Positions 49,824 to 62,640 of a stretch of 64,000 nucleotides of DNA are shown here, piece by piece. Under the pieces are notes generated by a model that was not told the origin of the DNA, did no database searches, and worked only from the letters and a program-made list of their open reading frames with translations. Made by a program: the position numbers and the translations under genes. How positions within the stretch are numbered: position 1 is the stretch's first letter; each line of letters starts with the position of its first letter. Source of the stretch: Eudromia elegans (lineage: Eukaryota > Chordata > Aves > Tinamiformes > Tinamidae); NCBI GenBank assembly GCA_003342815.1, contig PTEX01000140.1:948694-1012693 (forward strand). Direction: 5' to 3'.

Positions 49824-50225
49824 AGGATCACAGAATAATTTAGGTTGGAATGGCTCTCATTTAGTCCATGTAGTCCAACCCCGGTCAACGTAGATCTTAT
49901 CACATCAGGGCCATGTCACCTGAGCCTTGACCACCTTTAAGAATGATGAAACCTTTCTAGACACATGTTCTAATATCTGGCCACCCTCATAGGAAAAAAA
50001 TCATTCCGATGTCTGTCTGGAATTTTCCTTTTTGGCTATTGCCTCTTCTCCTATTGCTGTGCACCTCTGAGAGGTCTTGCTCCATCCTTTCTGTATCCTC
50101 CCATCAGGTAGCTATAGGCACTTATAAGTGCCTATAATAAGGTGTCCCGTGAGCCTTCCCTTTCCCAGACTAGACAAATCCAGTTCCCTCGGCCTCACCT
50201 CGTACACTGTGCAGCTGCAGCCCAC
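49824..50225 (-). mobile_element. Old CR1 copy, minus orientation
   Basis: The left end resembles a decayed octamer tail and the GGTTGGAATGG motif of CR1 3' ends in reverse. Later text resembles the reverse of the RT end, with TCCCTCGGCCTCACCTCGTA near 50188. It is strongly diverged. Confidence 0.8.
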
Positions 50226-50261
50226 TGTGGTGACCCCCTGCCTGTATATGTGTTCATAGGC

Positions 50262-50335
50262 ATGACAGGGGGATGGACTTGATCAGTCAGGATCTCTGTG
50301 GGTTTTCACCTTCCCCTGACCAGCTAAGGAGATCC
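50262..50335 (+). mobile_element. Possible CR1 tail scrap, plus orientation
   Basis: GGGGGATGGACTTGATCAG with the following ATCTCTGTGGG resembles the sense CR1 3' tail. It directly follows a minus CR1 copy, so the two lie back to back. Confidence 0.5.
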
Positions 50336-50722
50336 TCAAATAATAACGGCAATAACTATATCTCATTTTGAACTACATGACCTTGCATAGCATTTGCTAC
50401 TGTATTATAACACACTTCTGTTCATCATCAGCATTAAGGGATCCTTGTTTTCCTCTGCAATATACTAATCGATTCCTGCATTAACTGTATGTCTCAACTT
50501 GTATGTCATCAGTAAAATTTCATCAATATATCTTGCACCATGTTGATGTGAAATATTCAATAAGATACTTTGGTATATACCCTACTTGTATATCTTTTTA
50601 TATACACACTATAGTTATTTTTAGCTTGGTAAAATTACAAGCATCTTCATGTTTAAGTCCTGGAGTTCAGATTTTTTCCAGTAACTTGTGACAAAGCTTT
50701 CACTTTTGAAATTGGCACACAA

Positions 50723-51145
50723 GTCACAGAATGGTTGAGCTCGGAAGGGACCTCTGAAGATCATCTGGTAAATGCCCCCCTCCTCAGGCAAGGTCCCAGA
50801 CTGTGTCCAGGCAGGTTTGGAATATCGAATATCTGCAAGGAGACTCCGCAGCCACTCCAGGGAACCTGTTCCAGTGCTCTGCCACCTTCTTGGTAAAGAA
50901 GCTTTTCCCTTTGTACAGAAATTTCCTGTATTTCACTTTATGCCTGTGGCCTGTTACCACCAGTGAAAAATGTTTGGCCCCATTCTGTCTACATCCTCAT
51001 TTCAAATGCACTGATACTCCATCACACACATAGACACATTGATACTCCATCAGTCTTCTCCAGGCTGAACAGACCCAGCTCTCTCAGCCACTTCTCATAT
51101 GAGAGATGCTCCAGATCCTTATTCACCTTAGCAGCCCTAAAAAAT
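50723..51145 (-). mobile_element. Decayed CR1 copy, minus orientation
   Basis: Begins with GTCACAGAATGGTTGAG and GGAAGGGACCTCTGAAGATC, the reverse of a CR1 tail. It continues through the reverse of the ORF2 end, with GGCTGAACAGACCCAGCTCT near 51063. Many small changes break the frame. Confidence 0.88.
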
Positions 51146-54060
51146 ACGCTGCTTACCTCCCATTTCTTCGCCTTCAATTTAATAGAAACTTAATCAATTC
51201 ATCATCACTGGAAGATCCAGAATGCTCCATATTTTACTTTTTTAACAAAAAAAAAAAAAGTCATATGTCTTAGGTATTACTTGAAGATGGTAAATGGGCT
51301 TTTGAGTCATTCAGTCAATTTGCAAGTCCCTATGACCACTCTGAAATTCGTTTTGAAATGAATGTATGAACTACTCTTTGGAAGAAAAGATTGGGCTACA
51401 GATTGCACATTTTTATGGAACAGACCTTCTTTAGTCACATTTTAAAGTCACTTTGTACATTCATTTTGTCATTGTGGCAAAATGAGTACTTAGTGCACAT
51501 TAGCACTGCTCAGTGTGACGTTATATAAGAGTAAAAAAGGAGCACGTTCTGTTGCCTAATTCACCTACAGAATCTTCAACGTCGTTTCTTTACCTGGCTG
51601 TCCATTGACGCTGGACTGAGGTGCACTCTGTTGCTCAACAGCACGCTTGCTGTTCTGAGACCTGCACTTTCCCCCCTTTCTCGTTCCTAGCAAATGGTAT
51701 AAAAAGCAGAAGAGATCTAGAGCTATTTCAAGTGCTGAAGCAAGTTATTTCTTGTTTGTTTAACTTACTTCAGTGCCTGCTTCAAGCTAATCTTTATGGT
51801 CTTTTATGATCTGTGAGAGGTCTATAACTTTTTTGCCTGTATAAAATGTGCTTCAGAATGAGCCATGTTCCTGCATACTCCCTTTGCCACACTTTTAAAA
51901 ATGGCATAGGAAGGTCTCAGGAGCTTCCTGAATAGCCTGAGAGGCCAAAAAGGCTTCCTCTGATCCGGGAGCCTGAAACTTCCCAACACTAAAACTGACC
52001 AAACTGGACTGTCTGGCACTATTCTTGACCTCAGCGCAAGCTTCTGGAAATGGAAGCCACCAGAAATGGTTCTCCTGAGATGTGTGCCTCAGCAAAGTGC
52101 TCCCACCCAGCCTTGCCATCACAGTAAGATGCAGTCAGGACCTTTCAGTGATCAGCGTTTAATGCCAAGACAAACTTCTAAAGTCAACACTGTTGTTCTT
52201 CAAGGTATGAAAGTTTTCTTTTGTGGTGGCAATCTCAAGCTTAATTTCCCCCTGGGCATGAGCCTCAGATCTTCTCAACTTTTCCAAGAGCTTCTGTTAG
52301 ATTTGTTCCTCCTGCATTTGAAAAGCCTGTTTGGGCAACAGGATTGAACAGGGACTGGCCAGAGGACTGAAATCTTCATATCAGTAGGAGTTCCAGCTCA
52401 TGTGAACGATATGCAGGGCTTTCCATATCTGAAGGTGTTTTGTCAAGTGATGACTGACCACACAACTCTTTCATACCTGTTAATTTTGTGCAGTGCTTTC
52501 TTTTCTCTGCCAGAATTTGTCTGGTTCTTGTCAGATGTGCAAAGAGAACTGGACTTGCCTATTAGCTGTTCTTTTACTGTCTTCCTACCCCGTCTCCCCC
52601 AACACACACGCTTTTTGAACAAGCTTTTTTGAGGTCTTCAAGAGGCTCTACGAGGAGTGGTATCACCAGCATAGACCTGTTTGTGTCTCATAGCATCATG
52701 AAGCTCCAGCACACTTCCATGGGAGCAGTGCTGTGGTCGGACTACCCCTTGGGCCACTGCCTCATACTGTTTCAAGAGCATTTCCTCCAGGCTGTTTGTT
52801 GCAAAAGTTTCCATCAAGGTAAAAAATCATGCTTCACTCCTGGGCAGATCTGGTGCTTATCTAAATGAATGGTGGGGTATTCTGATACTTGCTGTAAACT
52901 TCTAAGCTATTTCTAGACAAGATTACACAACTTTTGTGAGACTGTTGAGTTAGTTCACCCTTGTGTATCTACCATTCTTACTCCAGGCACCTCTGAGGCA
53001 TCGCTGAGGCCTCAAGACCTGTCACAGCCCCTTGTAGAGCACTTCTACAACTGTTTGCATGAGGGACTTCAAGATCTGCTGCTAGATAGTTCATGGCAGG
53101 TATTGGCCGTGGATATTAATTTCAGGAACAAACATATGGATATTGATTTAACAGAGAAATAAAGGAACAGAAGACCATTATCCAGAACTGTATTAGCATG
53201 ATTCCCTTCAATGTTTTAAGCTCTATCTCTATGACTGACAAAGAATCAAAATGGCTTAGGACGTGCTTTACTTTCTGTGCCAAAGCACCAAAGGTGATGA
53301 CAGCAGTGAGAATGCATCTTCCGTGGCTCTGTAGAGGGAAAAGGTTGTGCAGTCTGGAGTGATGAGGTGTAGGTGTACCCACAGAAGGAAATTATATATA
53401 GACCACCCGTGGTGGAGAAGATGAATTACTGGTAAGTTATGTTTCTTTCCTGAAGGCCAAATGCTGTTCTCTGTCCCATCTGTGAATTGCCATTGAAGCA
53501 GCCTGGGAAAGCAGTAGGTGTCTGCAAAGATGGAATTAAGCTTACAATAGTAAAGCAGCATCCCTCCTGTTTCTTATTTTTAACAAGATGACAAAGGAAG
53601 GGAGTTGTCTCTAATACAGAATGTGCAGAAAACAGGGAATGGCAACAGGTAATAGAAAAAAACTTTTTATAACATCCTTTAGTGCAGGAGGTGGTTGGAT
53701 GTTGCACATTGATTATATGGTAAAGCCTTATATGGTAAAGTGGTTCTTCAGAAAGAATGGATGTTTTGTAAGTCCTTCTTCTGCAATGCATTGCAAGATT
53801 CCTTTTTATTACTTAGGTCATTAGAATGGCAACTTGGGGTAACAGTAAATCTCATTAGTAAATTTATCCTTGAAAGCCTGATTCTATTTTGTGCACTAAA
53901 CTTTAAACCTAATTTAACAAAGATTTTTTATTAAGGAGAGATTTGAGGTCAGCATATTTAGATGTTAATAGTGACAACCTGAACTTGAGGCTTTGATTTC
54001 CCTAGAAGTACCCAGAGTTCCTTAATATAGGACTCTTTCTTTTTGCTAAAAGAGGTGCCA
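51146..54060. other. Intergenic stretch of unclear origin
   Basis: From about 51560 to 53500 the sequence is less AT-rich than its surroundings and has many broken frames of 60-120 codons on both strands. It could be a decayed old transposable element or gene fragment. I recognise no domain. A short duplication of TTATATGGTAAAG occurs near 53710-53741. Confidence 0.3.
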
Positions 54061-54061
54061 A

Positions 54062-54122
54062 TTTTTATATATATATATATATATATGTTTTTATATATAT
54101 ATAAGAGATATATATAAAATAT
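54062..54122. repeat. TA dinucleotide repeat, self-complementary
   Basis: Alternating TA tracts, broken by GTTTT and AGAG, make a strongly AT-rich, foldable stretch. Confidence 0.9.
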
Positions 54123-57100
54123 AATTAGAATCCTCTGTCCCTGGCAAAACGGTCATTAATTCAGTTGAGGGTCTTGCCTGTCCTTGCGTCTGCAGTGCAG
54201 AGGACGCGGGTGCTGGTCTGCAGCTTTGCTGAGCGTTGTCGTGCTCTTCTTGTCACGCCTGCAGCTCCTGACATCTTCCGAATCTGCAAGGACGGCCCAA
54301 ACAACCGGTACCAACAATCAATTCTGGTACATAAAACCACGCTCGCTTCTTCCCCTTATTTTCAGCTGCTTTCTTCAGTACGAATAGAAAACTGCTTGTG
54401 TGCTGTTAGATGCAGTCCAAAGTCAGCATGTTTCAGTGGAAAGTTTTTCAATTTCCTAGCCCATTTTAGGGCTTCTGCAGTAGGTCAATTCTACAAGCAA
54501 GTGCGTTTATGGACACTGAATGTACAGCTGACTTTCTCCTTAGTAATGCTGAACCAGCACTGCTTGAAGCAGCCAGATGTTATTCCACTTATAGCAAATG
54601 TAGTGTCCCTGAAGCATATTTACCTACACAGGACACTACTTTACTTAAACACTTATATACAAGCTATTTTTTTCCTATTGACTTTTTATAACTATGGCTT
54701 CGGGGTTTTTTTCATATATTGCAGTTATTTACTTTTATTTGTCTTTGGTTTAACAGTGCTTTTTTTCCCCCATAATTTATTATTTCCTGTTTTATTCTTC
54801 CTTTCATTTTTAATTTTTTAGTGCTTGAAAAACATGTCTTACTGCACGATAAATAAATTGGTTATGTTTCTCAACAGAGATGCTGCACAGGATTTTGCTT
54901 TTAAAAGCAGTCCTGCCTTCTACAAGGGAAAAAAAAATCACTGCAATAGTTTTTTTCTTTAAATCATTGAAACAAAATAGTAAAAAGGGAAGTCTACATA
55001 TATAGAAGAATGATGTAAACAGGGCAGCAATGCATTCCTTGAGAAATAAGTAATGACAGATATTCAACAGAACAAAGTAGTTACTTACCTCTCAGTTACT
55101 TTGCTTGTACAGTGCTTGCACTTGATGTAAAATACAGTGCCAAATCAGTTCCTTCCGTAGAATAAAAATGAAGAACTTCGCCTTGGGGATGCCTTGTGGA
55201 GTTTCCTGCCTCTGCAGCCTCCAGCAGGAAAATGTTGCATTTGGAGGGGAAGTTTCAGGGATCTCCACCAAACCTCAGAGAATACCATGAAGAACCTTGG
55301 GAAGATTGAGCATACCTGTAGAGGCAGCCTGCTCAGACCTCGCCGCTGGTAAGATTACTAAATAAATCCTTTTTCATATTTTATAAAATAGTTGCTATCA
55401 TCCTTACTTTATCATCCTTACTTTTTGTTTTACTGATTTTTTAAAAAAATATTAATTTTGAAGTGTTTTTCTGGCCTCTTTTGCTACATGAAAGACCTGG
55501 ATAAACAAGACAAATTGACTGGTAGATGATAAACAAGAAAGTGATTCTACACAAAGGTTCTCAAAGCAATTTTAGTATTATGGATAAAAATCGTTAAAAG
55601 AAATTCTGTTTTACTGAGTTATCCACTGGCAACTTATTTAAAAGAAAATCTAAAAATACTATTGTGGAGTATATTGTTTATTTTGTCTTGCCTTTTTTTT
55701 TCCCCTGAAACTCATAAAATTGTGATTTTCTTTGCAAAACTTATTTCAGAGGAATCTCAGTTTAAATTACGGTATTCTTCATCAGCGTCCCTATTTAAAC
55801 TTGTCAAGTTAGGCATGAATATTCTCTTTACTTATAGAATAATATGCATTACTTATATCCCGTATGTCCATAAGATTTTTGGATTCAAAGATATCTTCTG
55901 CTGACTGAGTCTACCTGTGTGTTCTCTGTGCAGACAGGTAGCATCAGGTAGCAACTCATCTTTAAAGCACTTGGATTTTTGATGGAATTTTTCTTATGAG
56001 AAGGCTATTCTGGAGCATCGTTGATCTGAGGTCTAGGAAACTGTTTCTAGTTTCTGCCTTGAAAACTAGGGTAAAGAGGACAAGTTCTATTACTGTATTT
56101 TTGGTTTAAATACTTACCTTTTCTCACTGGTGCTTGTACATCAAAGTCTGGATGAGAATCTGGCCCATGTTTGTATAACTGGCTTGTTACTTCTCTATCC
56201 ATGGAGAATTTCTTGTCTTGCACATCCCAGGACCCCATTTGCCTTTCATGCCTGAAGTGCACGGGTGCCTTGTAGTCATTCTGTGAATAACTAGTACTCT
56301 CAGTTCTTTCTCCTCAGTCAATTAAAAATGATGAAATCCTAAGTTACGTTTTTTTGTTGTTAGTCCCCAGGGTAGAATTCATCTTGCCTGACTTTAGTTG
56401 TCTTGTGGGTATCAGGCATAAATCACCTAAACACTCGGTACAGTCCGTGCAGGGAGAGAAGGAGTCGTCTCCTGAGGCCCATTCGAAAATGGGAGAGATA
56501 AATCACTTTCTGGACCTGCCTGAGTCTCTCTTTGCGTTGATAATATAGAGAGACTAGTCAGTCTCAGTGGTGAATATAAAGAGATGAAGCTCCCCTCATT
56601 TGTCTTCTCACTTTGTACTGTTCTGAATTTTAATTCACGTCAGTTGCACTATTTGTGAAGGTTGTCTGCGCTTCACTTTTGCTAGTAACATCTGTTCCCC
56701 TCTGAATTTGACAATGGCTCCTCTCTTTGACTCTACAAACAGCTTTGAAAGGCAGTAGGCACATTGTTTCTCCATGAAAAATGCATTCAAATCAAGTGAT
56801 GGGTAGCTATTAATATCCATTTGAGGTTTCCTTTTCACTTGCTTTTCAGGCTTTTTTCCATGGCTAATTGTTTGCCTTATTTGTGCTCACATCTCTTAAT
56901 TAATGCTTTGCTTATGAAGTTTTAATGCACTAGGAGAATATAGGAGAAAGGAATGTCAAAGTTGCTGTGCCTTGAAAAATCTGCATGGGTATATTTCATA
57001 TTTTTCGTACTGCGTAGTTCAAACCTCAATTTCTTGGCTCTTTCAACTGATTTGAGACTAAACAGAGCAAGTATCTTCCAAAAGTTGGTTAAAAAAAAAA

Positions 57101-57640
57101 AATTACCACTCAGTTTGGCAGTGGACAGGTTCCTGTGTGCCCAATGATATGAATAATACTCATCTCTGCAAATGCAGATGCTTTCAGCAGAGTTGTTCGA
57201 ATCTGAGCTAGTCATACTGAGCTCCCCTCATGCTGGAGAGAAAGGGGCACTACTAGATGCAAATCCCATCACTCTAACTCAGGTCACTCCGGGTGACTTG
57301 ATTCCCATCTTGGAAGTGTCCGTGCCTCTCTGGTGAAATCATAAGGGAGCCAGAGATAACCAGCTCGAATGGTCATGGTTGGCTTGTGGATGTTTGAAGT
57401 CTTATGTTCTTATGTGAAGGAAGAACTCGTAAAATTATGAGATTATTGGAATGCATTGATTCAGAAGATATGTTAAGTTTTATATTCCTCCCCCGTATTT
57501 TCAAGTTCTAGTGTTGTTTTCATGGAATTTTCTCTCCCTCCTTTTATCTTATGATATGAGATTAGCTGTTCTGAAAAGCTTAATCAAGCCAGTAGGGGAC
57601 AGCACTGGTGAATGACTTTGATAACACCCCGCAAGCTGGA
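54123..57640. other. Intergenic sequence, nothing recognised
   Basis: An open plus frame of 218 codons at 54165-54821 is T-rich at its end and resembles no known protein. No repeat family was recognised. Confidence 0.5.
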
Positions 57641-57649
57641 GGTGCCTTT

Positions 57650-57850
57650 GCTTTGTTGCTGTCATGCCAATGCCCACGTTAACTCCAATAGCGAAGCGGG
57701 ATTAGCGTGCGCCAGCTCCCCCACTGGCCCTCGGTGAGACCCAGCGCTAGAAGCAGGGGCGCTGCCTGCCCGAGCTCCTTGTGGGCGTCCCACGCACTGC
57801 CTCCCTGCGCGCCGCGCGCAAGGCGGCTCTTCACGTAAAACAGGCTTCGA
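57650..57850. other. CpG-rich intergenic patch
   Basis: A compact patch with dense CpG (for example GCGCGCCGCGCGCAAGGCGG near 57807) lies in AT-rich surroundings 10 kb after FRMPD4. It may be a distal regulatory element or the promoter of an unannotated transcript. No TATA box is evident. Confidence 0.3.
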
Positions 57851-59977
57851 CGACCAGAAAGGGAATGCTTAGGAGCTAAAGAAATCTCAACATTTTGTAC
57901 AGTGCCAAATTTAAACGGAAGGGATCAACAGCGCTTCATAATTGCTCACATTTTTAATGACGGGTGTTCTTGGATCCTCGTCAGTGTTTGTCTAAAGCTA
58001 AAATAAAGGGTATTTTTGCAAAATTCAGGGTGGGCAGGATTTCTACTTGGAAAAGAACACCTTTTCTTATATTTGTAACTCCTGAATCAAATAAATTGCA
58101 TATCAGCATTAGTAAATTATATCAGACATAAATCAACCAGTAGAAGAAATAGAAACTGTAAGAAAATATTTAATGAATAATGTCATGATTTCATGAGAAG
58201 TCAAAGAACTATTTCGCTTTTCATTGGCAAATAATGTCTTTTAAAAAAAAATGGTTATAATTCGGTAGAGATTCATGGAGTTGTGGACTTGTCCTTAAAT
58301 TCTGATTCAAATGCTCAGTTTTTGTTCAAAGGAATCTTATCTCATAGAGGCCATTTTATAGGGTTGTAACAGCTTTTCACTTGCATTCTTTGTTAAGGAT
58401 ACACATCAATTTCCATAAAACTACTCAAATTGCATATTGTGCCCGTGTTAACCCTCAGTTAAAAATAGTCAAGCATGATATCTCTTCCTGAAGGTTAAAT
58501 TTTTTACAAGTTTTGAGTTTATTGATAGGGAGCAAAGTACATTTTGCTAGTTTTAAAATATTCCACCTGCACTGAAAATATTCTGCCACCAAAAGGACTA
58601 CATCAAAAGCCGTCCAGGTACGTGTGTTCTTTACTTTGAGTGTGCATCACGGATGAGGTCAGTAGGACCCCACTAAGACAGTTGCTAATTAACTTATGTC
58701 CCTTCTTTTGGCTCTGCAGCAGAAAAGCACAAAATGTTGTAGGAGCAGCCTGAAGAGCAAACATTACCTTGTTTATTTCTTTATTAATAATTTATCTAGA
58801 AAAGCTGAAGACATTTGAAGTTAGCAAATTCTGCCAACCTGTGGCAACTTTTCTAGGACCAGACCCCGTCACTCTTGCTCCATCCAGATCATGATCATGT
58901 AAGGGTCACTGTAAAGCTTGCTCCTAGATCCTCCTCCTTGACCTAGCTACAAGTTCAGCTTTGGCTCGCAGTTGGGAGTGACAGTGCTCTTTGGGATTGT
59001 ACTTCTGCAAACAGAAAAAGGAGAAAAGGCTGCAACCCTGAAATGAAGTCATTACTTTTGGAAGTCTTTTTATGTGACATCCTGCGAATAAACAACCAGA
59101 GCATAATGTTGTCTCTTATGTGAAGATCAAAAAGTAAAACTTACAAAGGACAGAGAATCTTTTTATTTTTCTTGTCCAATTTGTAAGAAATCTCTACGAT
59201 ATAAAAATCGAAAAGTATTTTTTTCAATATCTTTAACTTATTAAGAGCAACTCTGTAGCAGGTGGGTATTTTTTTCCTCTAATTCAAAGCAGTGGCATTG
59301 CTTGCCTGTGTGGACTTTGCTGTTTACTCATTTGACTGAGTGAAAACTATTGAAGATTCAGGACAGATTTGTTTTATGTCAGGGAAAAAACAGAGGCATT
59401 CTGAATTTCCGTGTGCTTGGAGGGGCAAACGGTAGGTAATGCTGGTATGAACCATCCTGGAAACAGCAAAGTGTTGGATCTCCGTGACAGAGATGCATAG
59501 AATCCCATGCACTATAGTTCTTTTGACAAGTTTTTTTTATCTTTTTCTTTTCATTTTACATTTCCTGGTTCATATGGTGCGAGCATCCCAGCACATGTGC
59601 ATTGGAAGATATAGAAGTTCAGTGGAATCCATGAAAATGACTGAGGATAATTTAAATTTTGCAGAGACAGGTTTAATACTGAGATTTTCTAACACATGAG
59701 GGCTTGAGTTACCACCTTTAGCCATCTTTTATTGTCTTTTTGTTTCACTGATATTCTAGCATTAAAAAGGAAAAAAAAAAGTTACATATTGCAGTGATGT
59801 TTACATAGGTTTTGTACCTGCTGCTTCTAGGCAGTTGTGATACAACCTCACTCCACAAGTGGAAACTTCGCTTTCATTTCCAGGTTAAAGTAGTATTCAT
59901 TTGTGTTGCAACAGGGATGTTTTAACAGTTCTCTTTCAACCTTTTTTGACATCCTCTTCCCACCTCCCCCGAGTGGG
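57851..59977. other. Intergenic sequence, nothing recognised
   Basis: AT-rich, with no recognised gene or repeat. Confidence 0.55.
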
Positions 59978-61152
59978 ACTGGACTTCAGTAAGGACTTCA
60001 GGACTTCAGTAAGGCTTTTGACACCGTCCCTCACGGCATCCTCCTGGGCAAGCTCCAGAAGAGTGGCATAGATGAGTGGACAGTGAGGTGGATTAGGAAC
60101 TGGCTAAATGACAGGGCCCAGAGAGTAGTAATCGGCGGTGCCGAGTCCAGCTGGAGGCCTGTGGATAGTGGTGTCCCCCAGGGGTCAGTCCTTGGTCCGG
60201 TCCTGTTCAATTTATTCATTAACGACCTGGATGAAGGGATGGAGTGCTCCCTCAGCAAGTTTGCTGATGATACTAAGCTGGGAGGAATAGCTGACAGCCC
60301 TGAGGGCTGCACTGCCATCCAGAGGGACCTGGACAGACTGGACAGCTGGGCGGCGAGTAACCTCATGAAGTTCAACAAGGGCAAGTGTAGGGTCCTGCAC
60401 GTGGGAAGGAATAACCCTAGACATGCCTACAGGCTGGGGACCGACCTCCTGGAGAGCAGCCCCGCAGAGAGGGACCTGGGCGTCATGGTGGACGACAAGT
60501 TGACCATGAGGCAGCAGTGTGCCCTCGTGGCCAAGAAGGCCAATGGGATCCTGGGGTGCATTAAGCAGAGCGTCTCCAGCAGGTCGAGGGAGGTGATTCT
60601 TCCCCTCTACTCAGCCCTGGTGAGGCCGCACCTCGAGTACTGTGTGCAGTTCTGGGCTCCCCAGTGCAGGAGGGACGTGGAGCTGCTAGAGAGAGTCCAG
60701 TGCAGGGCCACAAAGATGATTAGGGGTCTGGAACATCTGCCCTATGAGGAAAGGCTGAGAGAGCTGGGTCTGTTCAGCCTGGAGAAGAGAAGACTGAGAG
60801 GGGATCTGATCAATGTATATAAATATCTCAAGACAGGGAGTGAGGAGGAGGGGGCTGGCCTCTTCTCAGTGGTGGCTAGTGATAGAACTAGGGGAAATGG
60901 CCAAAAATTGAGGCACCAAAAGTTCCACAGGAACTTGAGGAAGAATTTCTTAACGGTGAGGGTGACAGAGCACTGGAACAGGCTGCCCAGAGAGGTGGTG
61001 GAGTCTCCTTCTCTGGAGATCTTCAAAACCCGCCTGGACTTCACCCTGTGCCACGTGCTCTAGGGGACCCTGCGTGTGCAGGGGGGTTGGACTAGATGAC
61101 CTCTACAGGTCCCTTCCAACCCTCGCCATTCTATGATTCTATGATTCTATGA
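59978..61152 (+). mobile_element. Young CR1 LINE, 5'-truncated, RT frame intact to the stop
   Basis: Homology to CR1 begins at the DLSKAFDT motif (about 59991-60020). The frame is open from before 60083 to the stop after 61063, through [11 protein letters not shown], the FADD catalytic box and the final [17 protein letters not shown]. The 3' tail ends in ATTCTATG octamers at about 61129-61152. About five residues differ from the copy at 19853-21120 over some 270 compared, so both inserted recently. The missing N-terminal part (endonuclease and start of RT) means it cannot move by itself. Confidence 0.95.
60083..61063 (+). pseudogene. CR1 ORF2 fragment, reverse transcriptase C-terminal part
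   Basis: An open frame of 326 codons inside the CR1 copy. It retains the FADD box of the RT active site but lacks the endonuclease domain and the first RT motifs. It is a truncated transposon frame rather than a host gene. Confidence 0.9.
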
Positions 61153-61986
61153 GTCAGGTTGCTGTATTTTTAGCTCTATTCAACAAGCCAACTTCTTTTA
61201 TTCTTTTGGTGCAGTAGACTTCATAATCCACTTAACTGGGCTGCTGATAGTCATCTGTCTCTACTGACAGCACCTTATATGTGCATAATATGATCTCATT
61301 TACATTTTTCAGTGTCAGCATATCAGTAGCTCCTAATCATGCTGACATTGATTGGTGCCAGCAGTTAAGATTGCTATCCCTGTTTGTTGACCTGACATAT
61401 TTATCCCACTTCTGCCGTATCTAGTCCTTGAGAATATCTGATTCTTCATGAATTTTATCCTCATCTCAAAAAAAAAAAAGCCAATCAAAACAACACAACA
61501 AAAAAAACCTCTTCAGTATTTCAGAAGTGATTTCACTTAGTGAAAAGAATTTAAGAATTAAAATTTCATTTAGTGGAAAGTGTTGAGCAGTCAGAACTGA
61601 GATCTCTGTTTCTCATTATGGCTGAACCACTGAATGGACAATACAGTTAACACAAAACTAACCAAGGTATTTTCATGCTTTTCAAAACTTTCATCAGAAA
61701 CACTGGAGAGTTGCAGTAATATAAAAATAGGCAAACAACATGGGAAAGTGTAATGATCAATGCATTTTTCTATTGTGAAAATGAGGCATAAAAATCCTGC
61801 AGTGAAAGTGATAGCCATAAAAGCAATGGGTGTCACAGAAGACTATTTTGCAGTCAGGTAAGGTTGTCACTCAAAACACGTATTTTGCAGAAGAGTAGCT
61901 ATTATGCATTCCAAAAACAAAGGAGGGGAAGCACAGAGGGACTCAGCCACAGGGTCTTTCTTACTCCTGCAATATCTGAGACAACA
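61153..61986. other. Intergenic sequence between two CR1 copies
   Basis: AT-rich, with A runs near 61468 and 61500. Nothing recognised. Confidence 0.55.
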
Positions 61987-62640
61987 CAGAGTCATAGGTT
62001 CACGTTGGAAGGTCAAGGTGTTCGGAGACCAGCTGAGTTTTGAGTATCCGCATGGATGAAGATTTCAGAACCTTTCTGGACTGCTTCTTCCAGTGTGATC
62101 ATCCTCCGGGTGAAAAAGTTTCTCCTGTCACCATGCACCTTTGAGAGGAGTCTGGCTCCATCATCTCTGTAACCTCTCATTAGGTGGTTGTAGACTAAAG
62201 CAAGATGGTCTCTTCTTAAGGATGGACATACCCAAACCTCTCATCCTCTTCTTGTCCATCATGTGCGCCGCTCCTCTAACCAGCCCTCGTCGGGACTCAT
62301 TCCTGGGTGCGAGTGTCTGTCTTGCACTGGAGAGCCCACAGCTGGGGGCAGCCCTCTGGATGGGGTCTCTCAAGTGCTGAGCAAGGGAATCACATCCCTT
62401 GATCTGCTGGCAACTCTCTTGCTAATGAAGCCCTGGATGTTATTGGTGCCTTACAGCTGCTGGCTTAAGTTCAGCTTGTTGCCTCCCCAGCATCCTTTTT
62501 CTGCAAAGCTGCCTTCCCTCCAGTTGTCCCCCATCCTCTGCTATCCCACATGCAGGACTTTGCAGTGCGTAGTGCTGCAGGACATGCAGTGCTTGACTCA
62601 TTAGTCACTCCGTTGCCCTTAGCCTTTAGAGATGCTGTTG
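61987..62640 (-). mobile_element. Old CR1 copy, minus orientation
   Basis: Starts with GAGTCATAGGTTCACGTTGG and GGTGAAAAAGTTTCTCCTGT, and continues through the reverse of the ORF2 end (TGGAGAGCCCACAGCTGGGG near 62329 corresponds to the FWAPQ region). It is diverged and frame-broken, and extends close to 62640. Confidence 0.85.

Noticed and set aside
54165-54821. A 218-codon plus frame after FRMPD4
   Set aside because: The second half is hydrophobic only because the DNA is T-rich, there is no recognisable domain, and no splice or promoter context supports it.
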